From Cerasicoccus sp. TK19100 (GTDB lineage Bacteria; Verrucomicrobiota; Verrucomicrobiia; Opitutales; Cerasicoccaceae): DNA of 64,000 nt. Position 1 is the stretch's first letter. Every line of letters begins with the position of its first letter. A program made the translations under genes and the position numbers. The notes under the pieces are model-generated. The model made no database searches. It saw nothing but the letters and a program-made list of their open reading frames with translations, and was not told the origin of the DNA. The DNA is taken from contig NZ_JAPWDU010000009.1 of the NCBI RefSeq assembly GCF_027257155.1, positions 1 to 64,000 on the forward strand, written 5' to 3'. Shown here in pieces: positions 8,655 to 17,309 of the stretch.

Positions 8655-9482
8655 ATGGCCGGCGCACTGCAGAACGCAACCGGCCTTCAGCGATGGGATT
8701 CGCCGGGGAGGGCGCCGCTATTGGCGCTCCACGGCTTTACCGGAGACGCCGAGGACTTCGCCTGGTTGGCGGAGCACTCGCGCGACTCGCTGGACTGGTG
8801 GGCGCTCAACCTTCCCGGCCACGGCAACGCCCGCGTTGACGACCACGATGCGCTCGCGCTGGGTGACTTCCTCGACGTGATCGAGGCTGCGCGCCGTCGC
8901 ATTGTCGCCGAGACGCAGCAGGTGCCAATTCTCCTGGGCTACTCCATGGGAGGCCGGGTGGCCTTGCACGCGGTCAATCAAAAGCCGGCCAACTGGCGCG
9001 CATTGGTTACCATAGGCGCGACGCCCGGCATCGGCGACCCCGTGCGCCGCATGGACCGACTGATCGCCGATGAGGACCTGGCCAATCGCATGCGTCGTCA
9101 ATCGATCGACGCCTTTCTCGAGACCTGGCAGGCCATGCCGATCATCAAAAGCCAGGATAGTATCCCGGCGGAAATTCTGGAATCGCTGCGCCTGCGCCGT
9201 CTGCGGAACGATCCTGCCCAGCTTGCGGCGGCGCTGGTCGCGGTAAGCTCCGGTAAGCTGCCGTCGTTGTGGGATTATCTGGGCGATTTGGATTTGCCCT
9301 GCCTGATCACCGCCGGGGCCTTCGACCAAAAGTTTTGCGCCATTGCCCGAGAAATGCTCCCCAAGCTGCCCAACGCGCGGATGGAAATCATCCCCAAGGT
9401 CGGCCACTGCGCGCACCTCGAGGCACCCGATGTATTTTTAAGCGCGCTACTGGCATTTCTAGTCCGAGAGCTTCCTGAATGA
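8655..9482 (+). CDS. menH: Alpha/beta hydrolase, probable MenH (SHCHC synthase)
   Basis: This 275-residue alpha/beta hydrolase best resembles MenH, which eliminates pyruvate from SEPHCHC in menaquinone biosynthesis. It has the LHGFTG oxyanion segment, the nucleophile motif GYSMGGRVAL (MenH proteins favour GYSMGGR), the ITAGAFDQKF acid strand and the VGHCAHLEAP histidine. The SIDAFLETWQAMPI helix and the LWDYLGDLDLP segment also fit MenH. No other men gene is in the window, so a generic hydrolase remains possible. It ends an apparent two-gene unit with the cyclophilin. Confidence 0.6.
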   Translation: MAGALQNATGLQRWDSPGRAPLLALHGFTGDAEDFAWLAEHSRDSLDWWALNLPGHGNARVDDHDALALGDFLDVIEAARRRIVAETQQVPILLGYSMGGRVALHAVNQKPANWRALVTIGATPGIGDPVRRMDRLIADEDLANRMRRQSIDAFLETWQAMPIIKSQDSIPAEILESLRLRRLRNDPAQLAAALVAVSSGKLPSLWDYLGDLDLPCLITAGAFDQKFCAIAREMLPKLPNARMEIIPKVGHCAHLEAPDVFLSALLAFLVRELPE

Positions 9483-9641
9483 GGATCGCTCAGCCAGCGG
9501 TGCATTGGCTGGCATGCCAACCGCGCTTCATGCCAATGGGTTACGGTGGATTTGGCATCATAAGGATAGTGGGTGTTCTGCGTATTCTAAATAATTTTAC
9601 ATTGAATTGGCCTTCAGCGTGAGCCATTTTCATTCATTGAC

Positions 9642-12600
9642 GTGACTTATTTAAAAAAGATTTTTTGGCCCTTTTTGTGTGCTTGTTTAATGTCGGGATC
9701 CATTGGCTTGCACGCGTTGCCCGGTGATCTTGATGAAACCTTTTCAGTGGGAGCGGGGGCCAATGAGCGCGTCTATGCCCTAGCGCTGGATGCTGATGAG
9801 CGAATATACGTCGGCGGTCTCTTTACTGAGTTTGCGTCGCAGAGCGTTACGGGGCTGGTGCGCCTGACACCCGATGGAACGTTGGACAAAAGCTTTGACG
9901 TTCGTGCGGGCATTGCGGGTGGCGACTACACCTACGTGACCGACATTGAGGTGCTGGCAAATGGTCATGTGATTGTCTGTGGTGATTTCACCTCCTTTAA
10001 AGGCACCGCCGTGGGCAACATTGTGTTACTGGATGCAGACGGGGATATCGTGAGCTCGTTTGCCAGTGGCACCGGGTTCAATGCCACCGTTAAAGACTGT
10101 GTCGTGCAAAGCGATGGGAAGCTGATCGTTGTTGGAGACTTTACGGAATATGACGGGACTTCTATTGGGGGCGTCGCGCGGTTGAATATCGATGGAAGCC
10201 TGGATTCATTATTTGACCCGGGTGCCGGAACGATCGTCACCGCCTGGAATCATGGCGAGGTGAATGCGGCAGCGCTACAATCGGATGGTAAGATCATCCT
10301 CGTCGGCGATTTTCATGAGTTCGATGACGAATCGCGCCGGATGATTGTGCGGCTCAACGCGAATGGCAGTCTGGATGATACCTTTGACGTTGGCAGCGGG
10401 CTGAACAGCTACGCTGAGGCTGTGTTGGTATTGCCGAATGACCAAGTCTTGGTTGGTGGGAGCTTCGATTCCTACAATGGTGAGACCGCCTATGCCATTG
10501 TTCGGTTGGATGCAGACGGCGCATTGGATGAAAGCTTTGCGGCTAACCTGAATCGCTACTCCGAGTGCTATGAACTTGCCTTGGGTGCCAGTGGCCGTGT
10601 CTTCGCAGCGGGCAACTTTGGCGTCATGCGGTTGCGAGATTCCGGTAAGCGGGATATGACATTTAATTACGACGGCTATGTGACGTGGTTTGGGCCGATG
10701 GTTGTGCAGGCTGACGAGAAGTTGGTTGTGGGTGGGCACGAAGTAGATGTCACCGGAAACGTGATACGCTTGGAAACAGGACTCCTGCCGTTGCCAGATA
10801 CTCCAGTCCTGACCACAGCGGAAGTCGTCGACTATTATTACATCCGCATCGAGTGGGAGGCCGCAGATAATGCGAATGGCTATCTGGTCGAATATGCTCG
10901 CGTTGGAGAGGCTTGGCAGTCCTTTGGGTCCTTCTCGGGGACACGTGCCAATATCACCAAACTTTACGGTGCTACCGATTACCAGTTTCGCATCCGGGCC
11001 TACAATCATGAGGGCAACTCCGAGTATTCCAATGTACTGGAAGCAACCACGATTGCGACTCCTTTGCCGACCGCGCCAATTCTGTCCGCAAAACTGGTTC
11101 TGGCTGACATGATCCAACTCGACTTTGTCGCCAGTTATGTGAGGGAGTACAGTCTTGAGCGGAGTTTTGATGGTGGTGAGCACTGGGAGGTTTTGGCCAC
11201 CGTTGTGGATGGGCCCAATTTTGAATATTATCGCATGCAGAGCCTGACACCCGGTGCTCACTACAGCTTCCGTGCGCGCGGCAGGAATGAGAGTGGTTAT
11301 GGTCCTTATTCGACCACTGAAACAATCCGAAACCTCGGCTACCCGGGCACCGGCTTCCTGGACTTGGAAGCCACGGAGAACCTGCCTGATTTTAATACCG
11401 TAACGAACATTGCCTTACAGGGAGATTCGCACCTGCTCGTTGCTTATTTGAGAAAGCTGTCCCGGCTAAACCTGGACGATTACACATTGGACACTACTTT
11501 TGCGGATGTCGTTCTGGGCAATGGCAGCTCATACACTCACTACACTTCGCTGCCTGTACAGCCGGATGGGAAGATACTGGTGGGAGGCAACTTTAGCGAG
11601 ATGAGTATTAATGGGGCATCGATTCCGGTTCACCCGATAGTCCGGCTCAATGCCGATGGAACGCTGGATGAGTCCTTTGACGCTAGTGTGGACTTGATGG
11701 AGAACTCCAGCTCAGCGGTCGGTTCAATCCAGCTTTTGGCGAATGGGCAAATTCTCGCAACGGGCGAATTTGAAACGAAAGACGGCGCTGAATGGAGCCT
11801 TATTCGTTTTAATCAAGACGGCTCGCTCGATGACACATTTCCCAATCATGAGTTTTCGAATTTCATATACGGTGGCGGCAGCTTGACAATCGCCGCCGTT
11901 CAGCCGGATGGCAAAATACTGCTCAGCGGGCCGTTTGCTGAAATTAACGGTTTGCCGATCAGGCGTATGGCGCGACTGAACGCGGACGGCACTTTGGACA
12001 CTGGCTTTTCAATACAGCAGCTAAACGGATCGACGGTCTTTATCAGCCATGTCCATTTGTTGCCCGATGGGCGTATTTTTATCGGTGGTCGCTTTTATGC
12101 GAATACGGATGATGTAGGCTACGAAAACTTTTTCATCGTGGATAGTAATGGGGTGACCGATACGAGCTTTCAACCCATTGGCGATGTCGTTGGCGTATCG
12201 TATGGATTGGGCTATGATTCGCAGGGGAAAATACTGCTCTCCGGCAGCAAGGGCGTATTTCGCCTCAATGCGGATTTAACTCTGGATACTGATTATCATA
12301 CGGAGTTTCCGATCAAATCTACTTTCAGTCAGGTGCTGCCCATTGGTCAGAACCGGCTGATCTATCGCGGCACCTACTATCTCGGTTCAGATGCTTACAG
12401 TGGCCTCTATATCGGCTATGAACAGAATGAAACCGTCTCGGCACAATCGCCTGAGTATGCTGCCGCCGGAGACCGCGAGGATGCCGCCGTGAACCTAGGC
12501 TGGCAGTGGCAACCCGGCATTGCCTATGTGGAGGTGCAAACATCTCCCGATGGCGAAGGAAACTGGACGACGGTTCGGCAAGTCGGGGGCTCTGACACGG

Positions 12601-13061
12601 GTTTGCAGATTGCTGAGGTCACCGCCAACCAAGAATATTTCTACCGATTGGTTTCGCACTCAGTGACCGGCGAAGTGGTAACTGGCAAAGTTATTTCCGC
12701 GGATACATTCAGTGGCGTTGCTGCATGGAAGCAACATCATGGTTTGGGCTCGGCAGAGGACGGCGATGACACCGACCGCAATGGTTTAAGCCTGTTCAGT
12801 GAGTATGCGCTGGGACTTCGACCCGGGGAGCCAATGTCCGAAAGCGGTCTCGTGTTTGAGGTTGAGGCCAACCAGGCAACATTCAGTTACAATCGGCTTC
12901 GCACGGATGTCTTCTACGAGGTCCTCTGGTCATTGGACCCTGCTGGCCCGTATGCCGCATTGGATTCTGCCACCTCCAGCGACGGCACCAGAATCGCCGT
13001 TTCTTTGCCATTGGAAGACAGAGATGAGGCGTTCGTCATTCTGCGGATGGTTGCAGAGTAG
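9642..13061 (+). CDS. Secreted delta-60 repeat / FN3 surface protein
   Basis: This 1139-residue exported protein starts with GTG and has a signal peptide of about 25 residues ending LHA. Residues about 30-375 and 590-910 contain some ten to twelve delta-60 (DUF5122) repeats of the form 'QxDGKIxVGGxF...RLNxDGTLDxxF', predicted to build beta-propellers. Two FN3 domains (about 383-560) separate the two blocks and a third FN3-like stretch follows. The C-terminus (about 1030-1139) has GDDTDRNGLSLFSEYALGL and an FYEVLWSLDPAG...FVILRM module shared with other secreted proteins here. The role is unknown; an adhesin or glycan-binding protein is plausible. About 160 bases upstream hold only a weak hairpin. 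Confidence 0.85.
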   Translation: MTYLKKIFWPFLCACLMSGSIGLHALPGDLDETFSVGAGANERVYALALDADERIYVGGLFTEFASQSVTGLVRLTPDGTLDKSFDVRAGIAGGDYTYVTDIEVLANGHVIVCGDFTSFKGTAVGNIVLLDADGDIVSSFASGTGFNATVKDCVVQSDGKLIVVGDFTEYDGTSIGGVARLNIDGSLDSLFDPGAGTIVTAWNHGEVNAAALQSDGKIILVGDFHEFDDESRRMIVRLNANGSLDDTFDVGSGLNSYAEAVLVLPNDQVLVGGSFDSYNGETAYAIVRLDADGALDESFAANLNRYSECYELALGASGRVFAAGNFGVMRLRDSGKRDMTFNYDGYVTWFGPMVVQADEKLVVGGHEVDVTGNVIRLETGLLPLPDTPVLTTAEVVDYYYIRIEWEAADNANGYLVEYARVGEAWQSFGSFSGTRANITKLYGATDYQFRIRAYNHEGNSEYSNVLEATTIATPLPTAPILSAKLVLADMIQLDFVASYVREYSLERSFDGGEHWEVLATVVDGPNFEYYRMQSLTPGAHYSFRARGRNESGYGPYSTTETIRNLGYPGTGFLDLEATENLPDFNTVTNIALQGDSHLLVAYLRKLSRLNLDDYTLDTTFADVVLGNGSSYTHYTSLPVQPDGKILVGGNFSEMSINGASIPVHPIVRLNADGTLDESFDASVDLMENSSSAVGSIQLLANGQILATGEFETKDGAEWSLIRFNQDGSLDDTFPNHEFSNFIYGGGSLTIAAVQPDGKILLSGPFAEINGLPIRRMARLNADGTLDTGFSIQQLNGSTVFISHVHLLPDGRIFIGGRFYANTDDVGYENFFIVDSNGVTDTSFQPIGDVVGVSYGLGYDSQGKILLSGSKGVFRLNADLTLDTDYHTEFPIKSTFSQVLPIGQNRLIYRGTYYLGSDAYSGLYIGYEQNETVSAQSPEYAAAGDREDAAVNLGWQWQPGIAYVEVQTSPDGEGNWTTVRQVGGSDTGLQIAEVTANQEYFYRLVSHSVTGEVVTGKVISADTFSGVAAWKQHHGLGSAEDGDDTDRNGLSLFSEYALGLRPGEPMSESGLVFEVEANQATFSYNRLRTDVFYEVLWSLDPAGPYAALDSATSSDGTRIAVSLPLEDRDEAFVILRMVAE

Positions 13062-13089
13062 AGTGCCCGATGATTGCCCGGAATGTGCC

Positions 13090-14025
13090 CTAAGCCGTGC
13101 CCTCAGGTTTCTTCGCTCCCCGCCCAAAGCCATAAACGAACCACCACAAAAAGCCGAGGGCACCGTAGAAGAAAATCAGCCCGACGATCTCGTGCATCAG
13201 CAGGTAGTTTTCCACGCGGGGGGCCAGAAGGATGATTACGAGGATGCGCAGGGTGTTTGCGATAAAGGCGGTGACCATGGCCAGGAACAGCACCAGGAGG
13301 ATGTCTACCGCCTTGAGCTTGCGGTAAATGGCGAGCAGAATCGTAAGCAGCAGCGAGGCCGAGAGCAGACCGAAGCCGTTGCACTCGGCGGCGACGACAA
13401 ACGGGCGACCCGCGACGGTCAGTACTAGCTCCGGTGAGGGGATGTTGGCCAACTGCAGTTGCGTTCCATAGCCGAGAAAGCCGAGGAGGTTCATCGACCA
13501 CCGGCCAGCGATGGCGCGCATCGGCCAGTCGAGAATCGGCAGCGCCAGCGCCAGAAACATGAAACACGTGAAGGCCACGATGAATCCCCGCGCGGCGCGG
13601 GCAACCTTGGCCCCCAGGGTGTAGTGGACCAGTGCCGCGAGCGTCATCCCAAAGGCAATCAGCAACAGCGCCGCTTGCGCAAAGCCATAGCCCGGGGCCT
13701 CCCAGTTGAGCGGCAGCAGGCAGACGGCCACGATGCTAAAGGATGCCGCGAGCAGGCCCACGCTCCGCCGGTCATGGGTCAGGACCAGGCTCAGGCGGCG
13801 GCGCTTTTCCAGCATCAAAAACATGCCCGCCGCCCCGAGCACGATCAGTGCATGGAGGAGCTGTTCGCTGGATTCGGTGGCGCGGAACAGCCAGCGAATC
13901 AGCGGGTAAAAGATCAGCATCGCCCCGAAATACGTCGCCAGCATGATCGTCCAATCGACGTTCCCCGTCGGGCTCATTTGCGCGGCGTTATCGGGCTTGG
14001 CTGGCTGGTCGGCGGGCTCGGGCAT
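13090..14025 (-). CDS. Exosortase/archaeosortase family transpeptidase
   Basis: This polytopic membrane protein has about eight hydrophobic segments and the exosortase catalytic triad: Cys215 in AAECNGFGLLSAS, Arg260 in ANTLRILVI and His278 in LMHEIVGLIFFYGAL (numbered from the ATG at 14025). Exosortases cleave PEP-CTERM-type C-terminal signals and attach or release surface proteins. A TTG at 14037 would add four residues, but it lies inside an AT-rich repeat, so the ATG was preferred. No protein in this window ends in a recognisable PEP-CTERM signal, so its substrates must be elsewhere. It is convergent with the delta-60 gene and lies 100 bases downstream of pdc on the same strand. Confidence 0.88.
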   Translation of the reverse strand: MPEPADQPAKPDNAAQMSPTGNVDWTIMLATYFGAMLIFYPLIRWLFRATESSEQLLHALIVLGAAGMFLMLEKRRRLSLVLTHDRRSVGLLAASFSIVAVCLLPLNWEAPGYGFAQAALLLIAFGMTLAALVHYTLGAKVARAARGFIVAFTCFMFLALALPILDWPMRAIAGRWSMNLLGFLGYGTQLQLANIPSPELVLTVAGRPFVVAAECNGFGLLSASLLLTILLAIYRKLKAVDILLVLFLAMVTAFIANTLRILVIILLAPRVENYLLMHEIVGLIFFYGALGFLWWFVYGFGRGAKKPEGTA

Positions 14026-14036
14026 AAGGAAAGGCA

Positions 14037-14107
14037 AAATTCAAAATGCAGAATTCAAAAAACTAAGACATTGAATCACAGGATGAAGCTTTTTGCATTT
14101 TGAATTT
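14037..14107. repeat. Inverted AATTCAAAATG-type intergenic repeat
   Basis: The segments AAATTCAAAATGCA (14037-14050) and TGCATTTTGAATTT (14094-14107) are perfect inverted copies separated by 43 bases, with further looser copies of AATTCAAAA and ATTTTGCATT on both sides. The stretch lies between exosortase and pdc and contrasts with the GC-rich genes around it. Confidence 0.7.
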
Positions 14108-14126
14108 ATCATTTTGCATTCCTTCC

Positions 14127-15815
14127 CTACTGCCACTTCGGTGGGGCGCTGTTGACGGCGGCGACGCGGGTGCCCCATTCGAGGAGCTCCTTGGAGCAAT
14201 CGTCGCGGTCGATAGTCAGCTCAATCAGGGACGGGCCGCCTTCGTGGGCGAGGGCTTTTTCGATGGCGGCGTCGAGCTCGCCCACGGTGCCAACGCGGGT
14301 GGACCAGCCTTTGCCGTCCTCGGCGTTAAAGACGTTCATCAGGCCGGCGTAGTCCCAGTTTTTAATGTTGTTGTAAGGTCCGTCATGGATTTCGACTTCG
14401 ATCGTGTAGCCCCGGTTGTTGATGAGGAAGATGATCGGATTTAATCCGTAACGAATGATCGTGGAAAGTTCCTGCGCCGTTAGCTGAAACGAGCCATCGC
14501 CGATCATGGCGACCACGCGCTTCTCGCCTTGCGTGGCCATCGCGTAACCAAGCGTGGCACCGACGGACCAGCCGATGGAGCCGTACTGCATCTGGATCTC
14601 GAAGCCCGCGCCGTCGGGGAGCTTGGTTTTAACGCCGTTAAACCACGAGTCGCCAGTTTCGGCGAGCAGGGTCATCTCGGGCGTGAGCATGTGCTGGATG
14701 CGATCGGTGACGTGGCGCGTCAGGAGCACGGTGTCGGCCTCGACTTGTGGGCGGCAGCTGGGCTCGGGGCGCAGGCGGTTCCAGGCCTCGAGTGATGTCG
14801 GATTCGGCTTCACCTTCTCCGCGAGCTTTTCCAAAAAGAGCGGCAGCGGCACGTTGTTATACGTGCGGCCGGGTAGCTTGACGCGCTCGGCGTTGGCCTG
14901 GATGAGCTTGTCTTTGTTGATCAGCGCACTGTAGCCGCTGGTGGTGTAGTCCGTAAAGGTCGGCCCGGCAAACAGGTAGGCATCGGCGCTTTCCACGACT
15001 TCGCCGCAGGCTGGCGTGCTGACTGGCCCCCAGTAGGTGCCGATGTATTGCGGGTGGTTTTCGGAGAAAAATCCCTTGGCGTTGGGCATCATCGCAACGG
15101 CGTAGCCGCTGGCTTCGGCGAGCTTTTTAAACTCCATGTCGGCGTCCCACGGGCGCAGTTTCACGCCGCCGACGAGCACGGGTTTCACGGCGGTATTGAG
15201 CATCGCGGCGGCATGCTCGACGGCCGCATCCAGCGCGGCGAGGTCACACGGCACGGGCGCGGTGAGCTTTTGATTGGGTGCGGAGGGGATGCTTTCGCCG
15301 GCGAGGTTGCAGGCGATCTCGATGTAAACCGGTTTGCGGCGGCGCAGGCATTCGTTGATGGCGCGGTCGATCAACTCCGGGGCGTCGTCGGTGTGCTCAA
15401 TTGAGACCGCGCAGGCCGTGACTTCCTTAAACATGTCCAGCTGATAGCGGTAACGGACCTCGCCGAGGGTGTGGTGAAGCGGGCGGTTTTCGGGCCAGGC
15501 GTTGGTGTTGGGTCCACCGGATACAAAGATGATCGGCAGGTCCTCGGCGTAAGCTCCGGCAATGGCGTTGATCGCCGACAGGCCGCCGACAGAAAAGGTG
15601 ACAAAGCCCGCGGCCACGCCGTTGGCGCGCGCATAGCCGTCGCACGCGTAGCCGAGGTTGAGCTCGTTACAGCAGCCTACGAAGCCGAGGCGCTCGTTTT
15701 TCAACAACTGGTCGAGCAGGACCAGGTTGTAGTCGCCAGGGACGGCGAAGTAGTGGCGGATGCCGATTTGTTCGAGACGCGTTGCGAGATAAGAGCCGAC
15801 GGTAGTGGTGGTCAT
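14127..15815 (-). CDS. pdc: Pyruvate decarboxylase (Zymomonas type)
   Basis: This 562-residue thiamine-diphosphate enzyme decarboxylates pyruvate to acetaldehyde. It aligns by eye along its whole length with Zymomonas Pdc: AVPGDYNLVLLD near residue 24, the catalytic Glu51 in CCNELN, the His114-His115 pair in LHHTLGE, the diphosphate motif starting GDGSFQLTAQELS and ending INN, and the C-terminal IHDGPYNNIKNWDYAGLM segment, nearly identical to the Zymomonas one. Indolepyruvate decarboxylases are the main alternative, but this C-terminal segment favours pyruvate. No alcohol dehydrogenase is next to it. The small exported-protein gene lies 48 bases upstream on the same strand and may share its transcript. 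Confidence 0.88.
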   Translation of the reverse strand: MTTTTVGSYLATRLEQIGIRHYFAVPGDYNLVLLDQLLKNERLGFVGCCNELNLGYACDGYARANGVAAGFVTFSVGGLSAINAIAGAYAEDLPIIFVSGGPNTNAWPENRPLHHTLGEVRYRYQLDMFKEVTACAVSIEHTDDAPELIDRAINECLRRRKPVYIEIACNLAGESIPSAPNQKLTAPVPCDLAALDAAVEHAAAMLNTAVKPVLVGGVKLRPWDADMEFKKLAEASGYAVAMMPNAKGFFSENHPQYIGTYWGPVSTPACGEVVESADAYLFAGPTFTDYTTSGYSALINKDKLIQANAERVKLPGRTYNNVPLPLFLEKLAEKVKPNPTSLEAWNRLRPEPSCRPQVEADTVLLTRHVTDRIQHMLTPEMTLLAETGDSWFNGVKTKLPDGAGFEIQMQYGSIGWSVGATLGYAMATQGEKRVVAMIGDGSFQLTAQELSTIIRYGLNPIIFLINNRGYTIEVEIHDGPYNNIKNWDYAGLMNVFNAEDGKGWSTRVGTVGELDAAIEKALAHEGGPSLIELTIDRDDCSKELLEWGTRVAAVNSAPPKWQ

Positions 15816-15863
15816 GCTCGTAAAGATGACGCGATGTGTCGTCGCTGTCAGTAGAAAATGAAA

Positions 15864-16316
15864 CTACTCAGATGGCTTGAGGTCCCATTCTGGCATCTTG
15901 AATTCGGTGACCTTGATTTCGATATTGTTAGGGTCCGCATCGTCTCCCTCGGTCAAGGTGATGATTTTTTCCGGAGAATAGGTTTTAATGCGCTCACTGA
16001 ATTCCTCGCCAAGGTCTCCCTCATCACCGGTCCAGGTGTCCCAGTCGCAAAAATAGTTATCGCCCTCGACGCGCCAAGTGCCCCGACCCCAGTTACGGTA
16101 TTTTTTGCCATCAAAGACCTCGGTCATGGCAATTTCGAAAGTGCGGTCCGGAAAACGCTCAATCTCCCATTCGTAGCCGGTGCGGCTGCCGCGCCATTTG
16201 CCCACGAACACCTGCTCCACATTGTTCAGTTCTGCTTCTGAACCCGGAGCTGACTTTTCTTTAGCGGCCGGTGCCAGTAGTGCGAAAATGAGTAGATACA
16301 GGATGCTTTGTGGCAT
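15864..16316 (-). CDS. Small exported protein, unknown
   Basis: This 150-residue protein was not recognised. A short hydrophobic N-terminus (ILYLLIFALLAP) looks like a signal peptide. The mature part is rich in Trp, Asp and Glu, with GKWRGSRTGYEWEI, GTWRVEGDNYFCDWDTW and a C-terminal KMPEWDL. The 'GxWxG...F..dG.. ..G.W...g..' pattern resembles lipocalin-like or copper-resistance-type beta-barrels that read out a 'WRVEGD' strand, but this is only a resemblance. It lies upstream of pdc on the same strand. Confidence 0.6.
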   Translation of the reverse strand: MPQSILYLLIFALLAPAAKEKSAPGSEAELNNVEQVFVGKWRGSRTGYEWEIERFPDRTFEIAMTEVFDGKKYRNWGRGTWRVEGDNYFCDWDTWTGDEGDLGEEFSERIKTYSPEKIITLTEGDDADPNNIEIKVTEFKMPEWDLKPSE

Positions 16317-16447
16317 GATAGGCTAGATTTGAATATTATTTGACTCGGATCAACGTTGAATTCCGTCGCATCCAGTTGACATTCTACCGGTCGATTAACC
16401 TTGAGTGTGTCTGAAATTTATTAAATTTTGTATTAAAAATAATTGCC

Positions 16448-17155
16448 ATGTATTCACAAGATTATCCAGTTCGTTCCATGGCGGATGCCGCGCCGAGCAC
16501 ACGCGCGCAATTCGTCCGCCGTACCTACGCCCACCTCGCGGGGGCTATCTTTGCTTTTATCGCGCTGGAGTCAGTGCTGCTGAGCCTGACGCCCGTCCGC
16601 GAGGCCGCTATCGGCATCCTGAACAAGGGTGGTGGTGCCTGGTTGGGCATCCTGGCCGCATTTATGATCGTGGGTTGGGTGGCGCGCATGTTTGCCTCCA
16701 GCGCCAAGTCGATCGGCACGCAGTATCTGGGCCTGGGCCTTTACGTGGTCGCCGAAGCGCTGATCTTCGTGCCGCTGCTCCTGCTGGCACAATATCAGGC
16801 GGGCAGTAATACGCTGATCTATCAGGCCGGCCTCGTGACGCTTCTACTGGTGCTCGCGCTGACGGCGACGGTGTTCATCACGCGCAAGGATTTCTCCTTC
16901 ATGCGGACGGCGCTGTTGGTGGGTAGTTTGGTGGCGATCGGCATGATCGTGGCCGGTGTGATCTTCGGCTTCAACCTCGGTCTCTGGTTCTCTGTCGGCA
17001 TGGTGATTCTGGCCGCAGGCATGATCCTCTACACGACCTCGAACGTGCTCCACCACTACGGCGAAGACCAATACGTGGCCGCCTCGCTGGAGCTGTTTGC
17101 CGCTGTGGCCGTCCTGTTCTGGTATGTCCTGCGCATCTTCATGTCGCGCGACTAG
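16448..17155 (+). CDS. Bax inhibitor-1/YccA family membrane protein
   Basis: This 235-residue integral membrane protein has seven hydrophobic segments. Family features are the N-terminal RRTYAHLAGAIFAF segment (first helix after a short cytoplasmic tail), the FMIVGWVARMFASS helix pair, FITRKDFSFMR, and the last helices with VLHHYGEDQYVAASLELF. Relatives are pH-sensitive calcium-leak channels or FtsH-associated modulators; the bacterial role is not settled. It is a single gene with a strong terminator 24 bases beyond its stop. Confidence 0.9.
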   Translation: MYSQDYPVRSMADAAPSTRAQFVRRTYAHLAGAIFAFIALESVLLSLTPVREAAIGILNKGGGAWLGILAAFMIVGWVARMFASSAKSIGTQYLGLGLYVVAEALIFVPLLLLAQYQAGSNTLIYQAGLVTLLLVLALTATVFITRKDFSFMRTALLVGSLVAIGMIVAGVIFGFNLGLWFSVGMVILAAGMILYTTSNVLHHYGEDQYVAASLELFAAVAVLFWYVLRIFMSRD

Positions 17156-17179
17156 TCTGAGCAACAACGACTTTTCAAC

Positions 17180-17211
17180 GCCCGGCAGTGCAAACGCTGC
17201 CGGGCTTTTTT
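17180..17211 (+). terminator. Rho-independent terminator
   Basis: A 9-base stem, GCCCGGCAG (17180-17188) pairing with CTGCCGGGC (17197-17205), with an 8-base loop, is followed directly by a T-run. It ends the Bax-inhibitor-1 transcript. Confidence 0.88.
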
Positions 17212-17309
17212 ATGTCGCTGGAAGGAGACCGCTTCTAAACTGAAAAAATCGTTTGCGGGAACCTGCATAGCATCTAGGTTACTTCAGACTATAACAAACA
17301 TTTCTATTT

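Noticed and set aside
9483-9641. Possible terminator GCCAGC...GCTGGC downstream of menH
   Set aside because: The stem is only six bases and no T-run follows.
13090-14037. TTG start of the exosortase at 14037
   Set aside because: It lies in an AT-rich intergenic repeat; ATG 14025 gives a normal N-terminus.
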